Source: an uncultured Collinsella sp. (GTDB taxonomy: Bacteria; Actinomycetota; Coriobacteriia; Coriobacteriales; Coriobacteriaceae). From it: a DNA stretch of 12,828 bases. Of this stretch, positions 1 through 7,213 are shown one piece after another. The stretch covers positions 1 to 12,828 of the forward strand of contig URBA01000015.1 of the NCBI GenBank assembly GCA_900545905.1. The letters are read 5' to 3'. The notes below the pieces were generated by a model that saw nothing but the letters and a program-made list of their open reading frames with translations, made no database searches and was not told the DNA's origin. The translations under genes and the position numbers were made by a program. Positions within the stretch are counted from its first letter, which is position 1, and each line of letters begins with the position of its first letter.

Positions 1-29
1 CGGCAGCGTCAGATGTGTATAAGAGACAG
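1..29 (+). other. Illumina Nextera adapter remnant (non-genomic)
   Basis: The first 29 bases equal the Nextera read-1 transposase adapter without its first four bases (TCGT). Positions 11-29 are the complete 19-bp Tn5 mosaic end, AGATGTGTATAAGAGACAG. The match is exact, and genomic sequence coding for FtsZ begins abruptly at position 30. This is library-preparation sequence left at a contig end, not a transposon of the organism. It should be masked. Any reading frame running into it is chimeric: on the minus strand it adds LSLIHI and a stop to FtsZ, and on the plus strand it supplies false starts giving peptides beginning MCIRDR and MYKRQ. Confidence 0.98.
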
Positions 30-731
30 GTCCCCAGAAGAGGTACCGATACCCATCATGGCGGTACCGGCCTGCTTCATGATGGTCTTAACATCGGCGA
101 AGTCCAGGTTGATGATACCGGGGACGGTGATGAGGTCGGTGATGCCCTGGGTGCCCTGGGAAAGGACGCCATCGGCAATCGCGAAGGCCTCGAGCATGGT
201 GGTCTTCTTCTCGGCGATGTCGAGCAGCTTATCGTTAGGGATGACGATCATGGTGTCGACGCAATCGGAGAGGGTCTTGATGCCCTCCTCGGCGCTCTTC
301 TTGCGCTTGCGGCCCTCGAAGGTGAAGGGCTTGGTCACGACGGCGACGGTCAGCGCACCGACCTCGTTCATCGCGATATCGGCAACGATGGGAGCAGCGC
401 CGGTACCGGTGCCACCGCCCTCGCCGCAGGTGATGAACACCATGTCGGCGCCAGCGAGCGCCTCGGCAATGTCGTCGCGGGACTCATCGGCAGCCTTGCG
501 GCCAACCTCGGGGTTGGCGCCGGCGCCCAGGCCGCGGGTAAGGTCGGTGCCGATGTGCACCTTGATATCGGCATCAGAGATCGCGAGTGCCTGAGCATCG
601 GTGTTGATGGCAACAAACTCGACGCCGCGGATGCCCTCTTCGATCATTCGATTGACCGCGTTGGTACCGCCGCCGCCGACGCCGACCACCTTAATGACGG
701 CAAGGTAGTTGTTGATCTCTGTCTCGTGCAT
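30..731 (-). CDS. ftsZ: Cell division protein FtsZ, 3'-truncated by contig end
   Basis: FtsZ is the tubulin-like GTPase that forms the cytoplasmic Z ring. The visible 234 codons show the N-terminal glycine loop GVGGGGTNAVNRM (residues 17-29), the tubulin signature GEGGGTGTGAAP (103-114), and the T7 synergy loop NLDFADV (208-214), whose acidic residues (D210, D213) complete GTP hydrolysis in the neighbouring subunit. The ATG at 731 is chosen because GGAGGA (737-742) lies 5 nt upstream; an in-frame ATG at 761 has no such site. FtsZ is usually about 350-400 residues, so the rest of the C-terminal domain, the linker and the C-terminal peptide that binds membrane tethers are missing. The frame continues into adapter bases 29-9 as LSLIHI plus TGA, which is artificial. 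It follows ftsQ after a 199-nt leader, with no ftsA between them, as is usual in actinobacteria. Confidence 0.97.
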
Positions 732-930
732 GTCGGTCCTCCGAACAAAGGTTATAGCCATAGCATGGGTCGACCCCTGCGCACATTAACCTTCAGGTTG
801 AAAGTAAATGCAAAGGTAAACCGTATTATGTTTGCACATTATGAACGTATCAGTCAAATAATTGACCGTGAAAACCAAACAAACCAGATAAACGGCGTGG
901 TATGGCCCCTCAACAAAGCATCAACCAGCG
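732..930 (-). promoter_or_regulatory. ftsQ-ftsZ intergenic leader, probable ftsZ promoter region
   Basis: This 199-nt spacer is the longest in the window and is visibly richer in A+T than the genes around it. It contains three short inverted repeats: GGGTCGACCC (767-776), AACCT-tc-AGGTT (788-799) and GTCAA-ataa-TTGAC (853-866). On the minus strand there is a TTGACT (852-857), and CATAAT occurs at 838-843 and again at 825-830, but no pair has a good 16-18 nt spacing. No convincing terminator follows ftsQ. Extra promoters directly before ftsZ are known in several bacteria, so a dedicated ftsZ promoter here is plausible. The exact -35/-10 pair and any operator are not resolved. Confidence 0.45.
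737..742 (-). promoter_or_regulatory. Ribosome binding site of ftsZ
   Basis: GGAGGA on the minus strand, 5 nt before the ATG at 731. It is a strong Shine-Dalgarno match and decides the start codon against the upstream in-frame ATG at 761. Confidence 0.85.
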
Positions 931-2187
931 CTACGAGGTCGGAGCGTTCCTAAATGTATAGTTACCCGGAGAGCGCACATTGATATACGTTACGCCCTCT
1001 ACCTGCGAAAGCAACTTGGTAACTACGCGTTCCTTCTTGACGATATCGTCCGAATCGCCCAGCGACACCTCAATGCCGTTATTGAGGTTTGCCGAGATGG
1101 CTTCGACCGAAGGCGTGGAAATATCCTTGACTTGTCCCAAGAACTCGCTCGAAAAACCACGCACATAATCCAGGCCGGCCTTAACGGCCTTGGAGTTCAC
1201 CGCCTGGCCGGAAACCGGAGCGACATCCGCCGAGACATCAGTCAACAACACCGCGCCATAATGCTTGGCGAGCGCCAGCGCGGCATCGATTCCGGTCAAG
1301 GTATTTGAGCCCTGCCCTGTCGTGATGACGTTGCCCTGGTCATCCACTTCGACCGACGTCGACAGCGGGGCGATCCAGGTGTCATCATCCCCGATGGCCC
1401 AGGCAAGGTCATCGGAGCTGATATAGGCAATTGCGATGACCTTGCGCTCCATCGGCGTAATGATGAGCGTATGCGGGAACTGACGCTGGACATCTACGCC
1501 CGAGACCCACGGGTTCTGCTTGAGGTCCTCGGTAATCTGGTCGGGATCGACGTTAAAAAGCGACGTTCCCTCGGGCAAATCGATCAGCTGGATAGCATCG
1601 TGCTTCGTCACATGCTCGCTGCCTTGAATCTGAATATCAGTGGCAGTAAACAGTCCAGAGTTGATCACCACGATGGCAACGACGACGAGCACGGCCAAGA
1701 CGGCCAGAACGCCGCCAACGATTTTGCCTTTGCCTGTAACGACAGAAGCGGCGTCTGATGTTTTATTTACCATCGCCCCAAGTGAAGACAACGGGTTGAC
1801 GCTTTTTTTACCCGAAGGCTTCTTGGCGGTAGCCGGCACCGATGTCAGCGAGCGCGGTTTCGATGCGCCCAGCGTGCGACCTGGACGCGGCGCTTTAGTT
1901 CCCGTCGAGGGCTTAGGAGTTGCCATGGGACGGGCAGGTTTGGCGCCCATAACAGGCTTTGACGTCACCGAGGGACGCGAGGACTTTTTTGCGGCCGGAC
2001 GATTACCGAGCTGCGAGCCGACGACCGGACGACTGGTCTGTCGAGCATGCCCGACAGACTTAGAGTGCGCGACGGTATTGCGTTGAGGTTTGGCAGGCGC
2101 GCCGGAACGCCCTCCGGCGCGGCGGAAGGTGGGTTTCGATGCTCTAGAAGCCGAGGAATTTAACTTCCGGTCTGAGCTCGATGCCAT
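931..2187 (-). CDS. ftsQ: Cell division protein FtsQ (DivIB family) with long basic N-terminal tail
   Basis: FtsQ/DivIB is a bitopic divisome protein that links FtsL and its partners to the septal synthase. The 418 residues divide into a cytoplasmic tail (1-155), one membrane helix (about 156-178, VLAVLAVLVVVAIVV within it), a POTRA domain starting FTATDIQIQGSEHVT (about 180-250, with the typical LFNVDPDQI and NPWVSGVDVQRQFPHTL segments), and an extracytoplasmic beta domain to the C-terminus. The tail is unusual: about 32 K/R and only two acidic residues (D6, D145), rich in P, S, A and T, with many (S/A)(K/R)P triplets. The start at 2187 has GTGAGGGAGG 3-7 nt upstream. The first 44 nt overlap the 3' end of murB, suggesting translational coupling. 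The stop is TAG. Identification rests on the architecture and the place between murB and ftsZ, since FtsQ is poorly conserved in sequence. Confidence 0.92.
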   Translation of the reverse strand: MASSSDRKLNSSASRASKPTFRRAGGRSGAPAKPQRNTVAHSKSVGHARQTSRPVVGSQLGNRPAAKKSSRPSVTSKPVMGAKPARPMATPKPSTGTKAPRPGRTLGASKPRSLTSVPATAKKPSGKKSVNPLSSLGAMVNKTSDAASVVTGKGKIVGGVLAVLAVLVVVAIVVINSGLFTATDIQIQGSEHVTKHDAIQLIDLPEGTSLFNVDPDQITEDLKQNPWVSGVDVQRQFPHTLIITPMERKVIAIAYISSDDLAWAIGDDDTWIAPLSTSVEVDDQGNVITTGQGSNTLTGIDAALALAKHYGAVLLTDVSADVAPVSGQAVNSKAVKAGLDYVRGFSSEFLGQVKDISTPSVEAISANLNNGIEVSLGDSDDIVKKERVVTKLLSQVEGVTYINVRSPGNYTFRNAPTS

Positions 2188-3055
2188 ACGCCTCCCTCAC
2201 CTTTCCGTGCACATGTCTGATAACCGCGGCAACGTCATCGGCCGAGGCAGTTCCGTTATTAACGATAAAATTAGCGTGAACGGGCGAAACTTCCGCGCCG
2301 CCAATCGAAAAACCCTTTAATCCACAATCCTCGATAAGCTTGCCCACACTCGCATCGGGCGGGTTGCGAAAGACCGACCCGCAGGATGCGCGACCCATGG
2401 GCTGCGTACGCTTGCGCCTCGTCAGGTACCGTTCCATGCGGTCGCGGATGTCGGCCTTGGGCGCCGGTTTAAGCTTGAGCACGCACTCGAGGATGATCTC
2501 ATTGCGGGGAAGGCTACATTCGCGGTAGCCCCAAGTGATCTCGGACCCCGCATAATGCTTGATACCGGATGCCGGGTCAAACGTTACGACATCCTCAACC
2601 AGCGAGCCAATCCACTCGGTCCGTGTGCCGGCATTCATAGATATCGCACCGCCGACCGAACCAGGGATGCCAACGGCAAACTCAAGGCCCGAGAGGCTAC
2701 GCGACAGGGCATCGTTGACCAGGCGCGCAAACATCACGCCCGCACCGACCGTCAGCGTACAACCGTCATCGGCAACAACCGTGCGCTGAAACTCACGTCC
2801 GAGCGAAATGACGGCACCGCGATAACCGCCATCGGCAACCAGCAGATTGGAGCCCTTGCCGATGATGACCCACGGTACCTGCTCGCGATCGAGCACCGCC
2901 ACGGCGCGACGGAGGGCATGATAGCTATGGCACGTCACAAAGAGGTCGGCCTTGCCGCCGATACGATAGCTCGTATGACGCGCAAGGCGCTCGTCCTCGA
3001 TCACATCCGTGTCGATCATGCCCGAGAGCGCCATGACGGCGTTAAACAGACCCAT
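2144..3055 (-). CDS. murB: UDP-N-acetylenolpyruvoylglucosamine reductase MurB
   Basis: MurB reduces UDP-GlcNAc-enolpyruvate to UDP-MurNAc in the cytoplasm using NADPH and bound FAD. The 303-residue protein has the N-terminal motif TSYRIGGKADLFV (28-40), the FAD-binding loop GKGSNLLVADGGYRG (66-80), GIPGSVGGAISMNAG (129-143), and the C-terminal substrate domain with SCGSVFRNP (224-232). S227 is the expected proton-donating serine and E297 in RPEVKFLG the expected catalytic glutamate. The length fits the shorter type II enzymes. murC ends 5 nt upstream of the ATG at 3055. No good ribosome binding site precedes it, so coupling to murC is likely; in-frame ATGs at 3034 and 3019 are alternatives with no better site, and conserved sequence begins only at about residue 22. 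The TAG stop lies inside ftsQ. Confidence 0.96.
   Translation of the reverse strand: MGLFNAVMALSGMIDTDVIEDERLARHTSYRIGGKADLFVTCHSYHALRRAVAVLDREQVPWVIIGKGSNLLVADGGYRGAVISLGREFQRTVVADDGCTLTVGAGVMFARLVNDALSRSLSGLEFAVGIPGSVGGAISMNAGTRTEWIGSLVEDVVTFDPASGIKHYAGSEITWGYRECSLPRNEIILECVLKLKPAPKADIRDRMERYLTRRKRTQPMGRASCGSVFRNPPDASVGKLIEDCGLKGFSIGGAEVSPVHANFIVNNGTASADDVAAVIRHVHGKVREAYGIELRPEVKFLGF
2191..2200 (-). promoter_or_regulatory. Ribosome binding site of ftsQ inside murB
   Basis: GTGAGGGAGG on the minus strand, ending 3 nt before the ATG at 2187. The GTGAGG part sits at a more usual 7 nt. It lies within the last codons of murB and supports the overlapping start. Confidence 0.7.
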
Positions 3056-3060
3056 TAGAC

Positions 3061-4479
3061 TTAAGCGTCTTTCTTGGCAGTCAGATACTCAATGAACTCG
3101 GGACCGACGGTCGTAACGTCGCCGGCACCCATGGTGAGCAGCAGGTCGCCCTCGCCCACCATCTGCTCGAGCTCCTGATTGAGCTCAAGACGGCTGGAGC
3201 AGTACACGACCTCCTTGCCAGGATGCTTGGCGCGCACGGTATCGGCGAGCATCTTAGAGGTGACACCCGGAATGGGCATCTCGCCAGCCGAGAACACATC
3301 AATCAGCAGCAGTTTATCGGCATTGGCAAATGCATCGGCAAAGTCGTCGCACAGGGCCTGCAGGCGCGAATAGCGGTGCGGCTGGAACACGACGTCGACG
3401 TGCTTGTAACCCAGCGACGAAGCGGCAGCAAGCGTCGCCTTGATCTCGGTGGGGTGATGGCCGTAATCATCGACCACGGTGATGCCATCGATATCGCCCA
3501 CGTGGGTAAAGCGGCGGCGAACGCCCTCAAAGCTCGAGAGCGCCTTGGCGGCGGCGTCGATGTCAAGGCCCAGGACATGGGCGACGGTGAGCACGGCCGT
3601 GGCGTTGAGCATGTTGTGGCGACCGGGATTGCTCCTGATCTCCACAGCGTGCTCAGTGCCGTCCTCAAAGCGAACGATAAAGTCACTCTGGATACCCTTG
3701 ACATCCGGGTGCATGCAGACGATGTCGTTGCTCTCGGCAAAGCCGTAGGAAAGCACGTGACGGCCCGTCGACTTGGCGAGCTCGACCAGATGCGGGTCCT
3801 CACCGCAGACGATGACGGTGCCGTCCTCGCCCACCAGGCTCATGAATTTGGCGAAAGTCGCTTCGATCTCCTCGATACCCGAGTAGTGATCGAGGTGATC
3901 GGCCTCGACGTTGGTCACAATGACTACGTTGGGGTTCAGGAACAGGAAGGAGCTGTCGGACTCGTCGGCCTCGGCGACAAAGTAGTCGCCCGAGCCGTTC
4001 TTGCCGTTCGTGTCATAGCCCTCGACGATGCCGCCGATCAAGAAGCTCGGATCCAGACCCATGCGGTCGAGCATGGTGGCGCACATCGAAGACGTGGTGG
4101 TCTTGCCATGCGTGCCGGCAACAGCGACGGTGATGTAGCCGTGGCCCAAAGCAGAGAGCATCTTGGCACGGGGCCACACGGGAATACCAAGCTCGCGAGC
4201 GCGCACGAGTTCGGGGTTGGACTCCGGAATAGCGGTGGAGACAACAACCACGTCGGGCTTGACCTCGTCGATCGTGGCGGCCTCATGGCCCACATGCACC
4301 TTCACGCCAGCGCGGGTAAGCTGGCGGATATAACGTGACGTCTTAAGGTCGGAGCCGGTAACGGCATAACCGCGCTCGTGCAGAACGAGGGCGATGCCGC
4401 TCATGCCGGCGCCGCCGATACCGATAAAGTGGGCGCTCTTAAACTCGGGCGCGGAGGTTGCAGTCTGGGAATCAGCCAT
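3061..4479 (-). CDS. murC: UDP-N-acetylmuramate--L-alanine ligase MurC
   Basis: MurC is the ATP-dependent cytoplasmic ligase that adds L-alanine to UDP-MurNAc, the first stem-peptide residue. From the chosen start it has 472 residues. It shows the Rossmann motif GIGGAGMSGIA near residues 20-30 with TGSD following, the ATP loop GTHGKTTTSS at about 122-131, the central motif EADESDSSFL, GRHNMLNATA in the middle domain, and DYGHHPTEI and QPHRYSR in the C-terminal domain, which are MurC hallmarks. The ATG at 4479 is preferred because AAGGAG (4491-4496) lies 11 nt upstream. The longer frame would begin with GTG at 4506 and would place this site inside the gene. A 97-nt gap separates it from murG, wider than most junctions here. 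The stop is TAA, 5 nt before murB. Confidence 0.97.
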   Translation of the reverse strand: MADSQTATSAPEFKSAHFIGIGGAGMSGIALVLHERGYAVTGSDLKTSRYIRQLTRAGVKVHVGHEAATIDEVKPDVVVVSTAIPESNPELVRARELGIPVWPRAKMLSALGHGYITVAVAGTHGKTTTSSMCATMLDRMGLDPSFLIGGIVEGYDTNGKNGSGDYFVAEADESDSSFLFLNPNVVIVTNVEADHLDHYSGIEEIEATFAKFMSLVGEDGTVIVCGEDPHLVELAKSTGRHVLSYGFAESNDIVCMHPDVKGIQSDFIVRFEDGTEHAVEIRSNPGRHNMLNATAVLTVAHVLGLDIDAAAKALSSFEGVRRRFTHVGDIDGITVVDDYGHHPTEIKATLAAASSLGYKHVDVVFQPHRYSRLQALCDDFADAFANADKLLLIDVFSAGEMPIPGVTSKMLADTVRAKHPGKEVVYCSSRLELNQELEQMVGEGDLLLTMGAGDVTTVGPEFIEYLTAKKDA

Positions 4480-4490
4480 GTGCTCGTGTA

Positions 4491-4496
4491 CTCCTT
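4491..4496 (-). promoter_or_regulatory. Ribosome binding site of murC
   Basis: AAGGAG on the minus strand, 11 nt before the ATG at 4479. The spacing is somewhat long but the match is good. It decides for this ATG over the in-frame GTG at 4506. Confidence 0.65.
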
Positions 4497-4576
4497 GCGT
4501 AAACACTGCCTGTAACCCGTTAACTGTACCGCACCTACCGCATCAGCGCGAGGGCGACCGACGATATCCCGTCTAA

Positions 4577-5692
4577 CTAACGCAAACCCTCTACCGCATC
4601 CGCCAGAAGAGCGGCGGCCCTATCCTGGGCCAGACCACGCGCCGCCTGACGCATGGCGTCGCGCGCCGCCGCGTCATCGACCAGGTGCAGCAGTTCATCG
4701 GCAAAGGCAGAACCGTCGATATCGGCATCGGCGCAGAGCACGCCGGCCCCAGCGTCGACCAGATAACGGGCATTGGTGGTTTGGTGGTCGGCCGTCGCAT
4801 GCGGATACGGCACGAGCACCGAAGGCACGGCGAGCGCAGCGATCTCGGCCACGCTCGATGCGCCCGAACGCGAGAGCACCAAATCGGCAGCAGCCAGCAT
4901 ATCGCCCATGTTGTCGATGTAAGACTGGACGCGGTAACGCTTCGCCTCCTCGGGCGTCAGCGCCAAAGCGCGCTCGGTCTCCTCAAAGCCGTCGGCACCA
5001 GTCGAATGCAACACATAGAGGTTCTTGCGCGAAAGCAGCTCGTTTTTGAGCGAAACCACGCGCTCGTTGAGGTGCTGGGCGCCAAGTGAACCGCCAAAGA
5101 CGAGTAGCAGCGTAGCGTCCTCGGGAACGCCAAGTGCCTTGCGGCCGCGAGCGCGATCGCCCTCGATTACCGAGCGACGTACGGGGTTGCCGGTCATGAG
5201 CACGTGATCAGGGTCACCTTCGCGCTCAAAGACCGAACGCGCTGCCGGCACCGAGATGCACACGCGGGCGGCGTGGGAGTTCATCATCTTGTTGGCCAGG
5301 CCCGGAACAGAGTTCTGCTCATGCAGCAGATACGGAACGCCCGCGCCCTTGCACCACCCCAGCAGCGGAACCTCGACATAGGCACCAAAACCAATGGCGG
5401 CATCGGGCTTGCCGACCTTTGAGAAATGACTGGCGAGCGCACGCTTGGCCTTGTTGACACGCCACAGCGAGGTCAGCGCCGTCCAAGGACGGGAGCGGTC
5501 GAAGCCCGTGACCGTAATGGGCACAAAATCAAACCCAGCCTCGGGGACCAGACGACCCTCGAGCTTGCGCGACTGGCCCACGAACACAACGTGGTGGCCA
5601 CGGTCACGCAGCTCTTCGGCCAAGGCGAGCGCGGGGTTGATGTGCCCTGCCGTGCCGCCGGCTGCAATAGCAACGGTCATTTTATCGGTCAT
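4577..5692 (-). CDS. murG: UDP-GlcNAc:lipid I N-acetylglucosaminyltransferase MurG
   Basis: MurG is a peripheral membrane GT-B glycosyltransferase (family GT28) that transfers GlcNAc to lipid I to form lipid II on the inner face of the membrane. The 371-residue protein shows the first glycine loop GGTAGHINP (12-20, with H17), GFGAYVEVP (101-109), HEQNSVPG (124-131), the inter-domain loop GGSLGAQ (190-196), and the UDP-GlcNAc site RSGASSVAEI (265-274, with E273) followed by PHATADHQTTNA (Q294). The ATG at 5692 is chosen because AAGGGA (5698-5703) lies 5 nt upstream; the in-frame GTG at 5710 has no such support. The first 11 nt overlap the end of ftsW (ATGACCGATAA holds both start and stop), which suggests coupled translation. 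The stop is TAG. Confidence 0.97.
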   Translation of the reverse strand: MTDKMTVAIAAGGTAGHINPALALAEELRDRGHHVVFVGQSRKLEGRLVPEAGFDFVPITVTGFDRSRPWTALTSLWRVNKAKRALASHFSKVGKPDAAIGFGAYVEVPLLGWCKGAGVPYLLHEQNSVPGLANKMMNSHAARVCISVPAARSVFEREGDPDHVLMTGNPVRRSVIEGDRARGRKALGVPEDATLLLVFGGSLGAQHLNERVVSLKNELLSRKNLYVLHSTGADGFEETERALALTPEEAKRYRVQSYIDNMGDMLAAADLVLSRSGASSVAEIAALAVPSVLVPYPHATADHQTTNARYLVDAGAGVLCADADIDGSAFADELLHLVDDAAARDAMRQAARGLAQDRAAALLADAVEGLR

Positions 5693-7202
5693 GGTAGTCC
5701 CTTCGTACACGCGGTCCCTGGCCGTCGGTACGCAGACGCGCCGACGGGTCTGAGTTCAAATCGATTCGATTATATCCGCCGCCCGCATTGCGAGGAGTGG
5801 GGCGCTGAGGACGACCTTGCGGCGCCGTTCGCTGACGCGGACGGGCTGCCGGCTCGGTCGCAGAGCCATCCAGAACGGTAAAGCCGTTACGCGAAGATCG
5901 CTCGCCGCGCACGTGGGGCACGCCGGCGGTACTCTCATCCATAACGGCAAAGCTCTCACGGCGGCGGTCATACTCATCGCGGCGGGCGCTCTCGTACGAA
6001 ACGCGCAGGATCAACCCGGCAAGCATGAGCGACACAATAATCGACGAACCGCCGTAGCTAATAAACGGCAACGGTTTGCCCGTCATGGGAAACACGTTGA
6101 GGATGCCCAGCGCGTTAATCAAAAACTGCACTGCGAGAATGACCGCGGAGCCAGACGCCATAAGCGCGCCCCGGCGATCGGTCGCCTGCTCGGCAATGCG
6201 AAACGCCGAGTAGATCAGCATCGCAAACACCAAGAAGAACAGCACGGTTCCGACAAAACCGACTTCCTCGCCAATGATGGCCAGGATGTAGTCATTGTGC
6301 GCCTCGGGCAGATACGAGTACTTCATGGTTGAGTTGCCGATGCCACGGCCGAAAAGACCGCCCGAGGCAAAGGCCATGATGGCAAGCGTGGCCTGATAGC
6401 CGTCACCATACTCGTCGGCCCAAGGGTTCAGCGCAACCTGAATACGCACCATACGGTATGGCTCTGCGACAAGCGCAATCACGATCACGAGAATGCCGAA
6501 GATTAGCACGCCGATGATAAATCTGGGGTCGAGACCCGCAAACAACGCCATGCACATGAGGGTCAACAGGATGATCAGGACGGTACCGAAATCGGGCTGG
6601 ATAAAGATCAGAAAGAGCGAAATGCCCAGGTAGATGCCCATCTTGCGAAGGAATTCGTTGATGTTGCCACCGGGCGAAAAGAAGCGGTCGAGCATGATGG
6701 CCGAATACGCAATGGCAAATGGCTTTAAAAACTCGGAAGGCTGGAACTGAATGCCGGCAATGTTGAGCCAGCGCGTGGCACCACGGCTGCCGCTGCCCAC
6801 CAAGAACACCAGAAACAGTAGCCCAATCATGCCTATGAGGAAGATCCTGAGCACGTCTTCCCCAAACCAGCTGTCCGGCAAAACGCGCACGATGGCAATC
6901 AGCGCCAGAACACCGACCACGGCAAACGCAGCCTGTCGACCCAGAAAAAACGTCGCTGAGCCATTCTCGTGCAGTGCCTCGACCGAAGACGCCGAGTACA
7001 CCATCAGCAGGCCAAAGCATACCAAGGTAAACAAGCAGGCCATGAATATCAAACGGGGGCGCATGATACGGGCGGGAACGCCGGCAATATAGCGTTCGCT
7101 AAACGTCTGCCCGCCGCGACCGGAACGCGGTGTGCTGCGCCGCGAGGAAGCACGGTCCGAGTCGGGCCTCCTCGTACCTTGTCGGGGGCTCTCCTCTCTC
7201 AC
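5682..7202 (-). CDS. ftsW: Septal peptidoglycan polymerase FtsW (SEDS family)
   Basis: FtsW is a polytopic SEDS glycosyltransferase that polymerises lipid II at the septum together with a class B PBP. The protein has about 506 residues: a basic, probably disordered N-terminus (about 1-45), roughly ten hydrophobic segments (about 50-405), and a cytoplasmic tail of about 100 residues. SEDS landmarks are GSGSRGATRWLNI, QPSEFLKPF, QPDFGTVLI, PEAHNDYILAIIGEEVG (its Asp matches the catalytic Asp of RodA/FtsW) and GKPLPFISYGGSS. Its place between murD and murG argues for FtsW rather than RodA. The start is a GTG at 7202, 6 nt after AGGGG (7209-7213). A TTG at 7208 would touch that site and is less likely. 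The tail carries SFAVMDES and GFTVLDGS, a possible duplicated motif. The TAA stop overlaps the murG start. Confidence 0.95.
   Translation of the reverse strand: MREESPRQGTRRPDSDRASSRRSTPRSGRGGQTFSERYIAGVPARIMRPRLIFMACLFTLVCFGLLMVYSASSVEALHENGSATFFLGRQAAFAVVGVLALIAIVRVLPDSWFGEDVLRIFLIGMIGLLFLVFLVGSGSRGATRWLNIAGIQFQPSEFLKPFAIAYSAIMLDRFFSPGGNINEFLRKMGIYLGISLFLIFIQPDFGTVLIILLTLMCMALFAGLDPRFIIGVLIFGILVIVIALVAEPYRMVRIQVALNPWADEYGDGYQATLAIMAFASGGLFGRGIGNSTMKYSYLPEAHNDYILAIIGEEVGFVGTVLFFLVFAMLIYSAFRIAEQATDRRGALMASGSAVILAVQFLINALGILNVFPMTGKPLPFISYGGSSIIVSLMLAGLILRVSYESARRDEYDRRRESFAVMDESTAGVPHVRGERSSRNGFTVLDGSATEPAARPRQRTAPQGRPQRPTPRNAGGGYNRIDLNSDPSARLRTDGQGPRVRRDYHDR
5698..5703 (-). promoter_or_regulatory. 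Ribosome binding site of murG inside ftsW
   Basis: AAGGGA on the minus strand, 5 nt before the ATG at 5692, within the last codons of ftsW. It supports the overlapping start. Confidence 0.7.
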
Positions 7203-7208
7203 CGGCAA

Positions 7209-7213
7209 CCCCT
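7209..7213 (-). promoter_or_regulatory. Ribosome binding site of ftsW overlapping the murD stop
   Basis: AGGGG on the minus strand begins within the TAG stop of murD (7212-7214) and lies 6 nt before a GTG at 7202. It is the reason for placing the ftsW start at that GTG. Confidence 0.6.

Noticed and set aside
11..29. Tn5-type mosaic end as evidence of a mobile element
   Set aside because: The mosaic end is preceded by Nextera-specific adapter bases and sits at the contig edge, so it comes from library preparation, not from a resident transposon.
15..953. 312-codon plus-strand frame starting in the first bases
   Set aside because: Its start lies in the adapter (peptide MYKRQ) and the rest is antisense to ftsZ and its leader.
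3223..4338. 371-codon plus-strand open frame opposite murC
   Set aside because: It is a shadow of murC. The sense strand carries all Mur ligase motifs.
4480..4576. Promoter in the 97-nt murG-murC spacer
   Set aside because: TACAGT- and TTACAG-like hexamers occur on the minus strand, but no -35 element at proper spacing was found.
5682..7202. ftsW product as RodA
   Set aside because: SEDS motifs fit both, but the position between murD and murG in a dcw cluster with an FtsI-type PBP upstream fits FtsW.
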